38,465 nt of DNA from a virus, in the IMG/VR virus record IMGVR_UViG_3300020478_000022, positions 1 to 38,465 of that record; one strand, 5' to 3'. Every line of letters starts with the position of its first letter. The stretch's first letter is position 1. The translations under genes and the position numbers were made by a program. The notes beneath the pieces are model-generated. The model had not been told where the DNA came from and made no database searches. It worked only from the letters and a program-made list of their open reading frames with translations. Below are positions 1 through 9,438 of the stretch, one piece after another.

Positions 1-172
1 GCACACCCGTAGGGCTGGCAGAATCGTAGTCGATCTCCAAAGGCGGCTCCCCTTGTTGTGGGGTTTCTCCCAAAGCCTTAAACTCATCGTAAAGACTTGA
101 TGGGGGAGGGGCCACGGCATTAGGTGAAGCCTCGTCACTTCCTAGTGCTTGAAATTCGTCGTATAAAGTCAT
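1..172 (-). CDS. Partial virion protein, 5' end only (probable large internal/ejection protein)
   Basis: Reading leftward from an ATG at 172, 57 codons are open to the window edge, so only the N-terminus is visible. The ATG overlaps the stop of the upstream 655-aa gene (ATGA), which indicates translational coupling in the late operon. The visible protein starts MTLYDEFQALG and repeats the motif as SLYDEFKALG about 24 residues later, separated by an Ala/Pro-rich linker. In T7-type podoviruses the gene after the gp15-like protein encodes the very large gp16-type ejection protein, often with a lytic transglycosylase domain. That identity is inferred from position only, because no catalytic region is in view. 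Confidence 0.6.
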   Translation of the reverse strand, partial: MTLYDEFQALGSDEASPNAVAPPPSSLYDEFKALGETPQQGEPPLEIDYDSASPTGV

Positions 173-2136
173 GGTGTTGGAGAAATTTTATTTGCTTCCA
201 TTATCTGAGTAATTGCATTAACCAATTCTGTGTCCCCTTTTTCTTCCGCCTGCTTTTTAAGCGTCCTTAATTTCTGGTGCCCTTCTTGGCCGCCTGTTGC
301 CCAACTTTGAAGTGTGTTCATTTGATTTTGGTTGGCAATATTTGAAGGCGCTATATCTGGTTGCTGGACTTGCGCTTTATTAAGTTCATCAGCTACAGGG
401 TTGCCTCCTGTTTCCGCACCCGTTCCTCCTTCCGGGGGCACGTTTGCTGGCGGTTGCCCACCTAACGGTTGCCCAGGCACCCCACCAGCTAAAGTATCTC
501 CAACAGGGTTTTGTGGAACCCCAGCTTCAGCCCCCGTTGCCTGCTCAATTTTATTCATAGCCTCCGCAAGAGCCGGATTACTTTGTTTCCATAGCGCCAT
601 AAACTTTTCAGAAACATAGTCAGTTCGCGCTTGGGGAGAAAGCTCATTAAAATAAATAGAGTTCTCGTAATCAATTTTTTGCGTTGGTTCCCCATCTTCT
701 CCTGTTATGTAAACTGGGGTAACAATTTCATTTTCCTTCATAAATTCTGAATATAATTTTGTGAAATTATTTAAAAGCGAATCCCCCGAGGCTGGCTTGC
801 CTCCCATCATTTCCCAATCAATTTTTTTACCCTGTTTTTTGAGTTTCTCTATTTCTGCGGAAACCTTTTTTAATTTAGCCTTGGTTAAAACAACAGCGCC
901 GTAATGTTTTTCTTGTAATACTAATTCTGTGTTTAGCTTTTCCAATGTGAGTTGTCTGTTCGCAATTTCCTTTGAGTCTTTGATTTTTCCGCTTGTGATT
1001 TGCTGTTCAATTTTACGAATTTCAGCCTCTATTTTTTTTGTGCTATTTGTGAGGTCGCTTTCAACCTTTTCTAGTTTGCCTGCATCCAAATCCCTGGCCA
1101 TATCTACCCGCAACTTTCTGGCCTGTTCAACTATCGCTTTCTGGTCATTTAACGCCGTCTTAGAATCGTAAGTCCTAGCTAATGATGCTTGCGTTTTAGC
1201 ATAAGCCCCAGCTTTAGTTTTTCTGAATTGGTCTTTACTTTTCTGTTCTAAACTCTTGATATTTACTACCGAGTGCATATACTCCTTTTTATCAAGAGCG
1301 GCACCCTGGGCAATTTGATTTCTACCTTTCCAATATTCGTCTTTGCTTGTTGCGGTATCTTGCAGAACTTTTAACTTGCCAGCCTTCCACTCCCTTTCTA
1401 TTTTTGTCCTTTCACCCATATCTGTTATTTTTGCTTCATTTAGTTTTGCTTTAAGGTCAGATAGAGTTTTGAAATTTGCCGCCTGTTTCGTAAATTTTTG
1501 TATTTTGGCTTCATTTACACCAATTGCGGATTCGGTGGTTTGCAAGTTTTTAAAATCTGCGCCGCTAAAAGGTTTTGCCCATGTTGAAAGCTCCATCAAC
1601 AATGCCTGTCCTTCTGATGATTTTGGGTCAAACCCAGGTTTCCGTATTTCCCCCAACACCGAAATCAATTTGTTTCGTTCTTGCTGGTCAAGTTCAACGC
1701 CTGCCCTATGTTTTGCACCCTGCTCAACTTGTGAAACATTACTTCCCAGCCTAGTACCAGTAGCTAAAAACCGATCTCTTGGGTCTGTCGATGCGTCTAG
1801 GCGTTTTAGTTCGCCAACCAACCTGTTTTCAGCCCCTAGACCCCTACTTGCCTTAACCGCATCGCCCATGTGACCTCGGCCTGCAAGCGCGGCATCCAGC
1901 ATATTAAATTTATGACCAGGTTCTTTTATGTTTGCTAATAGTTGTGCATAATTAGCATTATCACTTTCCACCTCTGCGGCTCTTGCTCTATTGTATCTGC
2001 CAGAAGTTAGCATCTGATCGTAACGAGCGCTTGCCAAAGCACCTCTTAGCCTATTTTCCAGATTGCTGGCTCCGTAGGCGCTATCTAAAACATCTGCTAC
2101 GCCTCTGCGTAATGTGCGACCAAATAATCTACTCAT
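169..2136 (-). CDS. Internal virion (ejection) protein, 655 aa
   Basis: A long, charged, helix-rich protein. The middle (about residues 140-450) is rich in Lys, Glu, Ala and Gln with predicted coiled-coil character. The C-terminal third has a Pro/Gly-rich, probably disordered linker (about residues 545-600) and ends in a short helical tail. There are no enzymatic motifs. The start has a good ribosome site (GAGGAAAGC before ATG). It is the third of a run of internal virion candidates downstream of the tail nozzle, the place of gp15 in T7. I infer a part in the ejected core that spans the periplasm; sequence alone does not prove it. Confidence 0.6.
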   Translation of the reverse strand: MSRLFGRTLRRGVADVLDSAYGASNLENRLRGALASARYDQMLTSGRYNRARAAEVESDNANYAQLLANIKEPGHKFNMLDAALAGRGHMGDAVKASRGLGAENRLVGELKRLDASTDPRDRFLATGTRLGSNVSQVEQGAKHRAGVELDQQERNKLISVLGEIRKPGFDPKSSEGQALLMELSTWAKPFSGADFKNLQTTESAIGVNEAKIQKFTKQAANFKTLSDLKAKLNEAKITDMGERTKIEREWKAGKLKVLQDTATSKDEYWKGRNQIAQGAALDKKEYMHSVVNIKSLEQKSKDQFRKTKAGAYAKTQASLARTYDSKTALNDQKAIVEQARKLRVDMARDLDAGKLEKVESDLTNSTKKIEAEIRKIEQQITSGKIKDSKEIANRQLTLEKLNTELVLQEKHYGAVVLTKAKLKKVSAEIEKLKKQGKKIDWEMMGGKPASGDSLLNNFTKLYSEFMKENEIVTPVYITGEDGEPTQKIDYENSIYFNELSPQARTDYVSEKFMALWKQSNPALAEAMNKIEQATGAEAGVPQNPVGDTLAGGVPGQPLGGQPPANVPPEGGTGAETGGNPVADELNKAQVQQPDIAPSNIANQNQMNTLQSWATGGQEGHQKLRTLKKQAEEKGDTELVNAITQIMEANKISPTP

Positions 2137-2144
2137 GCTTTCCT

Positions 2145-3182
2145 CTATCTAAACAGTATGGGCTTAAAAACATTTCTGAAATATTCTGGATGCAAGCCTT
2201 GTGTCATTTTTGGGGGCGCCATATATGGCGACCATTGAAATCTGTTACCGACGTTTGACATCGGATAACCAGGCTGACTTGTGTTGTAAAGTGGCGGTGA
2301 GGCATACGATCCAGACGGTACACTTGCCCCAACAAAAGGTGTTAATGCACTAGCCGCAGTCTGCCCCATCCCCCCAAAAAAACTAGAACTCGGAGCAACT
2401 ACATTTCCGCCAGCTAAAGTCAGATTGCCTGGATTACTTGCTAGTGACCCACTAACCAATGTATTCGCAGACGCCCCCGTTTGTGGAACCATTGTTAAAC
2501 TTCCACCACTTGTGAGAGCAATATCTTTGCCTGCATTTGCTGTTGCCGTTCCACCAGCCGCCGCCGCTTTACCACCCGTAAAACCAGCGCCTATCCCAGC
2601 TATTGTTGAAACGATACTTAATGCTGTAGACAACCCCTTCAATCCTTTGGCGCTGTTCTGGGCTTGCCATTCAGCCTCGACTTGCCCGATCCGCCCCTCT
2701 GCACCTTTTTGAACCCCGTACTCCCTGATTTTTGAAGCAGAATCATTAAGTTTAGGGTCAAGATAATTTCCAACTGCATTTGGGGCCAAAAATCTAGCAA
2801 GATGATACCGTTGCTGATTGTACCTTTGCTCACTTGCCTTCTTATCCGCCCGACGTTGTTTGCCAAGTCCTGTGATCTTCCCAGAAATCGCTATATCTGC
2901 TTGTCGTACAGATTGATTTTGTCTGCTTGTTTTAGAGATTGAATCTTCAATCTCCTTATCTTTCCCAGCAAGAAATTCAGTTTGGGCACTCTGGTCAACT
3001 TCCGGCAAAAGTTGCATTACCACATCTCTTTGTTTTGCGTCAATCGCGTCCTGTGCGTCCAAAGAATCAACGATGGCACGTTTCACATTTCTGTTGGTAA
3101 TTCTAGCCGCTTCAGCACTAGCTACAGCACTACCAATAGCCGCTACTGCCGCAACACCCAATAAAATTGCTTGTAATGCCAT
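2145..3182 (-). CDS. Internal virion protein with hydrophobic segments, 345 aa
   Basis: The N-terminus (about residues 3-25) is Ala/Val/Ile-rich and hydrophobic. A second Ala/Gly-rich hydrophobic stretch lies near residues 180-215. Between them is a charged helical part with many Gln, Lys and Asp. The C-terminus is Pro/Tyr/Ser-rich. This pattern is typical of podovirus internal proteins that insert into membranes during DNA ejection, such as T7 gp14. Its ATG shares a base with the stop of the upstream 296-aa gene (TAATG). Family identity is not recognised; function is inferred from position and composition. Confidence 0.55.
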   Translation of the reverse strand: MALQAILLGVAAVAAIGSAVASAEAARITNRNVKRAIVDSLDAQDAIDAKQRDVVMQLLPEVDQSAQTEFLAGKDKEIEDSISKTSRQNQSVRQADIAISGKITGLGKQRRADKKASEQRYNQQRYHLARFLAPNAVGNYLDPKLNDSASKIREYGVQKGAEGRIGQVEAEWQAQNSAKGLKGLSTALSIVSTIAGIGAGFTGGKAAAAGGTATANAGKDIALTSGGSLTMVPQTGASANTLVSGSLASNPGNLTLAGGNVVAPSSSFFGGMGQTAASALTPFVGASVPSGSYASPPLYNTSQPGYPMSNVGNRFQWSPYMAPPKMTQGLHPEYFRNVFKPILFR

Positions 3183-4072
3183 TAAGTAATACTCCCGTAG
3201 TTTCCACCACCCGAATAATTGGTAGAAAGAATATTAGACCCCATCCTGTTTCCAAGTAGTTGTGCCAATGCCGTATTATTGCCTATCCCAGCCCTTAAAG
3301 CATTTTGGTCATTAATACGTTTAAACAATGTTCCAACATCAGCAAAGTTTGTAGCCAAAGCCCTATCGGTAGCGGAAGACATAGCCCGGTTTGCGTTAGA
3401 AAGCTGTGTCGCACCAATGCCAGATAACAACGCCGATCTTTCCGTGTCAGCTTGCGCTTGGTTAATTAGGTTGTTCATTAAATTGTTATCCAACCGTTCT
3501 TTTTCATTCCTAGCCGCAACTGCTCTTGAAGCGATTTCATTTTCACCTTGAACCACGCGATCCCTAAATCTTCTCTCCGCATCCGCCTGGGCCGAACCTC
3601 CAAATATCCCCCGTCTAGCTAAAGCAAATTTTAATTCTCTCCTGGCATCAGTTGTTGTGTCTTGGAACTCTGGCAAAAAGCGATTGCGAACACGTTGTTC
3701 TATATCTTCAAAAGCCGCCAACCGTTCAGCAGTAGGGTTGTCAGAAAGAGGTAAATTCTGGTTATAGGCAACCGCATCATCAATAGCTTTTTGTGCCGCA
3801 TCAATTTCAGCTTGGTTTGTTGCGTACTGCTCCGGCACCATCCTATATACTGGGTCATTGTATGGGTCGTCGTGAAACTGCCTTCGTACCATACGCGTAG
3901 CATATATAGGCGCTGGGACACTACTAGCATCTGGCACAACTCTTGGGTTGGCCTTTGCAAAAAACCTTTCCTTTACAGCCTGGACATTACCCGCAATTCT
4001 AGATCGTCTTGCGGCTTCCCTAGCGGCCATTTCTGCCGCCGCACTTGATCCGCCACCACCACCTTTACCCAT
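3182..4072 (-). CDS. Internal virion protein, helical, 296 aa
   Basis: The protein begins with a Gly-rich MGKGGGGGSS tail followed by Ala/Arg/Glu-rich helix. The central part is helical with many Arg, Ala, Glu and Gln, and it ends in a Gly/Asn/Ser-rich tail (YSGGGNYGSIT). A ribosome site (GGGGTGA) precedes the ATG. It lies directly after the gp13-like gene, at the place of T7 gp14. Proteins of this look recur as internal virion proteins in podoviruses with T7-like tails. No catalytic motif was seen. Confidence 0.55.
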   Translation of the reverse strand: MGKGGGGGSSAAAEMAAREAARRSRIAGNVQAVKERFFAKANPRVVPDASSVPAPIYATRMVRRQFHDDPYNDPVYRMVPEQYATNQAEIDAAQKAIDDAVAYNQNLPLSDNPTAERLAAFEDIEQRVRNRFLPEFQDTTTDARRELKFALARRGIFGGSAQADAERRFRDRVVQGENEIASRAVAARNEKERLDNNLMNNLINQAQADTERSALLSGIGATQLSNANRAMSSATDRALATNFADVGTLFKRINDQNALRAGIGNNTALAQLLGNRMGSNILSTNYSGGGNYGSIT

Positions 4073-4075
4073 GAT

Positions 4076-4549
4076 TCACCCCTTTACCTTTCCGAAAATC
4101 AATACATCGTAGCCATCTTCAGAAAATCCTTTTAGATGACCTTCTTTTGTCAGCCCGATTTTTTGTAACCATTTATGAGCATGAAGGCGCCAGCCAATAG
4201 ACAAAGCCTGTATTCTATGCGCTACACCAGACTCAAACATTACTTCCATTAATTGCTCTATAAAAGTTGTCGTCACCCACCAATCGCGTAACGAAATTTT
4301 GTCAGTTGCGAACAACCAGATCGTTGCGACTTTAGGATTATCGTAATAAGCCCCACCAATTAATACAGGCTCCTTATTCCTATTCAAAATGGTGTAAGAT
4401 TCACCACCCTGGTTAAAAATAACTTTGGCCATCTCATCCTTGGTCTTTGCCGAGGTGAGGCTTGCCGTTTCTTTAAAATCCTCCTCTCTCATGTTTGCAC
4501 ATACATAAGTGCAATCAGCTAGAGACATTTCATAAACTGGTAGCTTCAA
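4076..4549 (-). CDS. T7 gp13-like internal virion protein (GNAT-like fold), 157 aa
   Basis: This small protein follows the pattern of T7 gp13 and related GNAT-fold internal virion proteins: an N-terminal strand/helix, a central stretch around LIGGAYYDNPKVATIWLFAT, and the typical ending HKWLQKIG followed by GYDVLIFGK (about residues 128-155). In T7 the equivalent protein is needed for assembly of the internal core, and the acetyltransferase-like fold is not known to act as an enzyme. The ATG overlaps the stop of the nozzle gene (ATGA). An active acetyltransferase is possible but less likely in this location. Confidence 0.7.
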   Translation of the reverse strand: MKLPVYEMSLADCTYVCANMREEDFKETASLTSAKTKDEMAKVIFNQGGESYTILNRNKEPVLIGGAYYDNPKVATIWLFATDKISLRDWWVTTTFIEQLMEVMFESGVAHRIQALSIGWRLHAHKWLQKIGLTKEGHLKGFSEDGYDVLIFGKVKG

Positions 4550-7050
4550 AGGGCCGATAAATTTTCGTAGTACAATGAAAGCGCATCTAACTGAAACGCT
4601 TCGTTACTGTTATTTTTAAAAACAGGTGAAATATTAACACTCGATATTTCCAATGGCGTTAATTCCCCTGGGCGCGTATCTCCCGCTAAGTTAATTTCAT
4701 CAGTTACAAAATCTAAATCTCTAGGATCATAACGAAACGACACTCGCCCTGTCCCAGTTGTGACGATATCTACTCCGTTCCACAATTTATTTACCCCAGG
4801 TTTTTTAGCGTCTACAAAAGCCATTGTCATATCAAATTCAAATTCCTTGCCTGCTGAATATGTACCAGTAGCATCGTTAGCTACGAAAGCAGTTGCTATG
4901 TCAAACGTGTTTGTGGTTACAGAAGAAATTTGAAACGTCCCGTTGTAATTTGTTGTCCCTGCGATATCCACATAATCATCGTTAGCCCTTCCATGAGCAT
5001 TGGAGGTAACTGTTGTTCCACCGCTTCCATTGGTTGCAAAAGCAGTTATTGTTTTTCCCGTTTCGGCGTTGTCCCTGTAAACAGATTCATCAAATTTAAA
5101 AACATCATCCCCATTACGCAAATAAACCGTGCCATCTAATACCGCCAAGTCATCAACATTCCAAGGCATCGTATATTCCGACCATGCGGTTATTTTTGCC
5201 GTGCGTGAAAAAGTAAACACATAGATCGTTGTTCCAATCGCACACATATATTGGCCTAAAGACGGGTTGAATATGGCAACTGGCTTTTCTGTTTGAGATT
5301 CCGGCATGACAGACTGTATTACGGTATCAATCGGGGAACCTACGTCTAGTTCCGCTTGCGACTCAGTAAGAACAGACTCGGAAATAGACCGAAAACCAAA
5401 ATCAGAAAGGAAATATAAATCTTGAAATAAAAGTGCGATGCCTCGATGGTATTTTGATTGGGAACCAAGCAATGCCTGGGCAAAAGTATGTTGGGCAGGG
5501 TCAGGGTCAACATTCCAAAGCTGGGCACCATCCGCAAAGAAAACCACCAAGTTCCCTTCTTTGTATTGCCCTAATGCAAGCGCATTATCACTACCTTTCT
5601 GTTTCAACCCTACAGGCAAAAACCCCGCATCACTCGCGGTTGTCCAATCTCTCGGGTTGCCTGTTGCGGTGAAGCGAACCTTATCACCATTAATGGCCCA
5701 CATTTTTTGTTCCATCTTAATAACACTTTTTGTGTTTGGGCAATTGGCGTCCGCTATTTTTGTTGGTGACGCACCATCTAAATAATGATGGAGTATCGTT
5801 GCATTACTGTATTCAACTGAAGCGTACAGGAATCCATTAAACACATCCCCAAAATGTACTTTGGCAACTGTTACGCTAGAAGATATTCCAATCGTCCAAG
5901 AATCCGTCACCGTATGCCCATGCCGTGATGCAAAAAGCACCGTCACCCCATCTTGCAAAACTTGGGCAGTACCCGTCATTGCTACGCCCGTTGTGAAAGC
6001 ACCGCTATCTTTTTTCCACTTAAAAGTGTTTGGTATTTTTTCCCAAGTGCCTGTGCCGTCATCTGCCACAAAAGTTTTTTGAATAACAAACGTGTTAGTG
6101 GACACATCAGAAATTGTATAAGAGCCATTATAATTTGTAGTACCTGATATAATGATTTCATTACCACTTACCAACCCATGAGAAGGATCGGTTACAGTCG
6201 TTGTCCCAGCCGACGGGTTTGGGCTTAGTTCCCAGTTCCCCGTAGCATCGTTTGTAGTAAATTCTTTAATGATATTAAAAGTATTGGTAGTAGCATCTTC
6301 AATGGTAAAAGTTCCGTTGTAGTTTGTAGTGCCGGAAATTGTTACTGAATTACCATTAGAAAGACCGTGGGCCGCCGATGTAATTGTTGTATTCCCAGCC
6401 CATGTTCCAGTAGCTTCATTGGTTACGAAAGTTCTTACAATTTGGTAGGCATTACTTGTTACATTAGCGATTGTAAAAATTCCATTGTAATTTGAAGTCC
6501 CACTAATCGTTACCCTGTCTGAATTAGAAAGACCATGTGATGCTGATGTAATCGTTGTGTTCCCTCCACCAGCATCAGCCATAGAGGTAATGGAGCCTGT
6601 ATGGGCGTTTGCCATCACCGTAATTGACAAGGTATTTAATGCTTCGTATTTTGTAATACTGCCCGTTGTTTTTCCATCTACTTCGATGGTAAAGGTAGGA
6701 GTACCAGTCCCCGTATAACCCCCTCCCGATGTCATATCATTTAAACCAGACCCGGAAAAACTTGCCGGGTTGACGTTTGATCCAACCACTTGATGCGGTA
6801 CGAACAAACTATTGGCGTGGGTTAATGTACCGCTATCAGTAAAGGTATGAAGCTTACCCAAACCTGGCACCAAACCCTTAGACCCCGTTTCAAGCGTTGC
6901 GACCTTAGTTGTTCCTGGGCGTTTCTTTACAACTTTACCCGTAGTCACATAGCCATTTTTTAACTCTCGCAATCTATTAGCATCTGCTACCGAGATGCCT
7001 TTGCGTAAGTCTTTCCCAAGGCTGAAATCATCGTAAGTTATTACTGGCAT
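4546..7050 (-). CDS. Tail tubular protein B-like (gp12-type nozzle) with FCCH-like repeat insertions, 834 aa
   Basis: The opening, with a DxSLGKDLRKGI-like segment and then NGYVTTGKVVKKRPGT, is typical of podovirus tail nozzle proteins, which begin by listing a 'contribution' of values to a beta-propeller. Position after the gp11-like adaptor agrees. Four repeats of about 55 residues carry the core HGLSNGNSVTISGTTNYNG and an ending like FVANDATGTW, at about 163-217, 220-273, 281-336 and 675-732. Such repeats are often annotated in phages as E1 FCCH-like domains. Three are inserted near the N-terminus and one near the C-terminus. The protein would form the DNA channel at the distal tail and hold the fibres. 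Confidence 0.72.
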   Translation of the reverse strand: MPVITYDDFSLGKDLRKGISVADANRLRELKNGYVTTGKVVKKRPGTTKVATLETGSKGLVPGLGKLHTFTDSGTLTHANSLFVPHQVVGSNVNPASFSGSGLNDMTSGGGYTGTGTPTFTIEVDGKTTGSITKYEALNTLSITVMANAHTGSITSMADAGGGNTTITSASHGLSNSDRVTISGTSNYNGIFTIANVTSNAYQIVRTFVTNEATGTWAGNTTITSAAHGLSNGNSVTISGTTNYNGTFTIEDATTNTFNIIKEFTTNDATGNWELSPNPSAGTTTVTDPSHGLVSGNEIIISGTTNYNGSYTISDVSTNTFVIQKTFVADDGTGTWEKIPNTFKWKKDSGAFTTGVAMTGTAQVLQDGVTVLFASRHGHTVTDSWTIGISSSVTVAKVHFGDVFNGFLYASVEYSNATILHHYLDGASPTKIADANCPNTKSVIKMEQKMWAINGDKVRFTATGNPRDWTTASDAGFLPVGLKQKGSDNALALGQYKEGNLVVFFADGAQLWNVDPDPAQHTFAQALLGSQSKYHRGIALLFQDLYFLSDFGFRSISESVLTESQAELDVGSPIDTVIQSVMPESQTEKPVAIFNPSLGQYMCAIGTTIYVFTFSRTAKITAWSEYTMPWNVDDLAVLDGTVYLRNGDDVFKFDESVYRDNAETGKTITAFATNGSGGTTVTSNAHGRANDDYVDIAGTTNYNGTFQISSVTTNTFDIATAFVANDATGTYSAGKEFEFDMTMAFVDAKKPGVNKLWNGVDIVTTGTGRVSFRYDPRDLDFVTDEINLAGDTRPGELTPLEISSVNISPVFKNNSNEAFQLDALSLYYENLSAL

Positions 7051-7052
7051 AT

Positions 7053-7745
7053 TTAATCGTCAGCGTGGACATGACGAGTCCCGATCCCGTAGTGATCGTA
7101 AGTAATTTTCTTTGAAGACCGTCTTATGTACCTTTTATTATTTAAATTTGCGCTTTTTAAATTACGCAACATTCTTTCAATTTGCTGGCCATAGATCGCC
7201 GCGTCTTCATGGCGATAATGGGCCTTGGCATTGGCTATTGCCAAATGCAAAACAATATCCGGGTTGAGCGTTACAAAATCCGCATCAACAGCAAAAGCAT
7301 CAAGTCTTTTTACATACTCAACATGAAATATGTAATGGTTGCCGTCTGGTTGAGGCCAAACTTCAAGATCATTCCTTATTTCATACCGAGTAGGAATTGT
7401 TTTTGGCGTAACATAATTGTCATGGTTGTAGTCAATACCTTCTATCATCATTCTGCGGTTAGCATTGGAAACAGAAGTGTCCTCATTAACTACAGAAAGA
7501 ATCCGATCATGGTGTACCGCATCCGGCCAAGTATACAAAATCTGACCATCTTGAGAAGTTATAGGCTCAGTAAAAATCAACTCTCTTGGGGTGTATTCCC
7601 AATAGAGAAACTCCTGGGCGCTTCTCAAAAAACTGTTCATAATCGCCGTGTTCGCACCAGCTTGTGATCCCTGCGACGCAAACCCAAGACGATCTCGCAA
7701 CTCTTGGCGCAACGAACCTAAATTGCGCCGAGTAGGTAAGGCCAT
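7053..7745 (-). CDS. Head-tail adaptor, T7 gp11 (tail tubular protein A)-like, 230 aa
   Basis: The N-terminal helix (LRQELRDRLGFASQ), the middle part with ILYTWPDAVHHDRILSV, IEGIDYN and a YEIRNDLEVWPQPDG segment, and the C-terminal helices (LHLAIANAKAHYRHEDAAIYGQQIERML) follow the usual layout of gp11-type adaptors. These form a 12-fold ring between portal and nozzle. A GGAGATAG ribosome site precedes the ATG, which overlaps the upstream stop (TAATG). The next gene downstream is the nozzle, as in T7. Confidence 0.75.
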   Translation of the reverse strand: MALPTRRNLGSLRQELRDRLGFASQGSQAGANTAIMNSFLRSAQEFLYWEYTPRELIFTEPITSQDGQILYTWPDAVHHDRILSVVNEDTSVSNANRRMMIEGIDYNHDNYVTPKTIPTRYEIRNDLEVWPQPDGNHYIFHVEYVKRLDAFAVDADFVTLNPDIVLHLAIANAKAHYRHEDAAIYGQQIERMLRNLKSANLNNKRYIRRSSKKITYDHYGIGTRHVHADD

Positions 7746-8302
7746 TAGCTATCTCCATCTTCCAGCAATTTAATCATCGCTACTTTTGTTGTGTTATGAG
7801 GAAATTTAATTTTTCGGAATTTCAAAAGCTTTTTCAACTGATGGTAAGTCATTTCAGAATAATCTTGCCTTTCTTCGCTTTCCTGATTCCCTTCCTCAGA
7901 AGTAGTGGGAAGCTCACTTTCGCCCACCACATTATTTTTAACCACGTTACGCTTCTCTTGAGCATATTTTTCATTATTAGCACTCTCGAGTTTTCTTCCA
8001 TCCTGATCCCCGTAGCAATGCTCAACCAATGGAAGATTGATTGTTGGGTGATTTCCGTAAGCCATAAACAACCGCGAATATTCATCATCATGGTCTATTT
8101 CTTCAACGCCATGTAGCACCACATCCCCCTCTTCAATGTAAGATTGTTTAGGCGGAGTAAAAATTTCTTTGCGGTCATATTTGACAATAGACCCCACTCC
8201 ATACAGCACTTCCAGTAGTTTTACCTCATGCTCATAAACCGTTTTTGGAATAACTGTTAAAGCCCCTTTATGTATCTTTACATCACACTTTTTTGCTAAC
8301 AT
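7745..8302 (-). CDS. Head-associated protein with C-terminal SAP/HeH-like helices, 185 aa
   Basis: The gene lies between the major capsid protein and the gp11-like adaptor and has a GGAGG ribosome site. Residues 1-110 look like a small mixed alpha/beta domain. Residues 110-150 are acidic and probably disordered. The last 35 residues (MTYHQLKKLLKFRKIKF then TKVAMIKLLE) look like a SAP or helix-extended-loop-helix nucleic-acid-binding unit, a common tail on phage head proteins. The specific role is not recognised; head completion or capsid decoration are the leading options. Confidence 0.5.
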   Translation of the reverse strand: MLAKKCDVKIHKGALTVIPKTVYEHEVKLLEVLYGVGSIVKYDRKEIFTPPKQSYIEEGDVVLHGVEEIDHDDEYSRLFMAYGNHPTINLPLVEHCYGDQDGRKLESANNEKYAQEKRNVVKNNVVGESELPTTSEEGNQESEERQDYSEMTYHQLKKLLKFRKIKFPHNTTKVAMIKLLEDGDS

Positions 8303-8316
8303 AAATCCTCCCTAGT

Positions 8317-8347
8317 TAAAAATAGGCGGGGGAGTTTCACCCCCACC
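8317..8347 (-). terminator. Rho-independent terminator after the capsid gene
   Basis: On the minus strand a GGTGGGGG / CCCCCGCC stem (one G-U pair) with a 7-nt loop is followed by TATTTTT. It lies just after the stop of the major capsid gene and before the 185-aa gene. Terminators at this place are common in phages, where partial readthrough sets capsid protein far above downstream tail proteins. Confidence 0.75.
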
Positions 8348-8354
8348 CATTAGT

Positions 8355-9389
8355 TTAAGCAAGTACTAAAACGCCATGACAATTTGAGCGACTCATGCAA
8401 AGCGCTCCGCGCCAACTGAGTCCCCAATAGTGTTCATAGCGATCATAAGGTCTGGGCGGCTTCCTACTAATTTTGCCCTGACCCTCAACTTCCTTCATAT
8501 ACATATAGTTTGTATTAATGAAGTAACAACGCTTCGCCCAGGTTCCACCCAGATCATCAAAGGTTGGATTCCATACAATAGGAACACCTTTGAATTTGAG
8601 CCCGGAAGTACCCAGTTCCGCGTTGAATTGACTACCAGCATCAATATTGACGGTGCCGTAAGTCTTGAGAATAAAATTGCGATAACCGTCAATGTAATCG
8701 CTTCCAGCCATAATAAAGTTTGGCCTTCCACCATTTTTAGTACAGTTCCGCCATTGTGTTTCCATTACGTCAATAATGGTTCCAGTTGTTGTGGCCGTCG
8801 TAATTCCAGTAGCAACTTGATTGCGCCACCATGAATTAGCCGCAACAGATCGGTCAATTCCACCCACCGTCCCCGATGTAGGGGTTGTGGAAACCAAAAA
8901 GTCCAGCCCTTCAATATCATCCGTGCTGGCGGAGCCGTCTTGCAACAGCTTTTGGTCGAATTGCTCTTCCCAACCAGCATCCAAAACCGCAATCTGCTCA
9001 TCCAATAAATTGGTAAGCTGAATAACTTCTGCCTCGGAGTGGACGGCTTTTTTATTATCAGTTACGGTGATACCGTTCTGAATTAAGCGGTCTTCGTCCA
9101 GGGCAAAACCGTCATGCGCTGAACGCCAAGGGTATGTTGCCTGTTCAATGGTTGATCGGTTGTTGTAAGTAACAACTTTCCTTCCATTGAAAAACTGGAA
9201 ATTAGATTGGTAACGATACCTTAACTGGACAACAGCATTTTGTTTTCCACCTGGCATCGTCTTTTTTGTTGCCATCATTTTTGAGTACCAAGGGCGCTCT
9301 TGAACGATCTGGTCAACGGGTTTGTTTTTCATATAGTAGTCTAGTGCTGTTTTACCAGCGATAGACAACTCTTCTGCTGTAAATGGCAT
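8355..9389 (-). CDS. Major capsid protein, 344 aa
   Basis: The size, the position directly after an acidic scaffold gene and the strong terminator behind it mark this as the coat protein. It opens MPFTAEELSIAGKTALDYY, has a conserved-looking GGKQNAVVQLRYRYQSNFQFFNG region, and ends with aromatic-rich strands (YDRYEHYWGLSWRGALCM). An HK97-type fold is expected for the family but is not shown by sequence. I chose the ATG at 9389 rather than the in-frame ATG at 9401 because GGAGG sits inside the four extra codons and is correctly spaced for 9389. Confidence 0.85.
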   Translation of the reverse strand: MPFTAEELSIAGKTALDYYMKNKPVDQIVQERPWYSKMMATKKTMPGGKQNAVVQLRYRYQSNFQFFNGRKVVTYNNRSTIEQATYPWRSAHDGFALDEDRLIQNGITVTDNKKAVHSEAEVIQLTNLLDEQIAVLDAGWEEQFDQKLLQDGSASTDDIEGLDFLVSTTPTSGTVGGIDRSVAANSWWRNQVATGITTATTTGTIIDVMETQWRNCTKNGGRPNFIMAGSDYIDGYRNFILKTYGTVNIDAGSQFNAELGTSGLKFKGVPIVWNPTFDDLGGTWAKRCYFINTNYMYMKEVEGQGKISRKPPRPYDRYEHYWGLSWRGALCMSRSNCHGVLVLA

Positions 9390-9438
9390 AGCAACCTCCA
9401 TGTCGCGGAAAGGTCATCCTAACCTTATGCCGTTTAAA

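Noticed and set aside
4076-4549. A host-modifying acetyltransferase
   Set aside because: Position and the ending pattern fit the T7 gp13-type virion protein better than an active enzyme.
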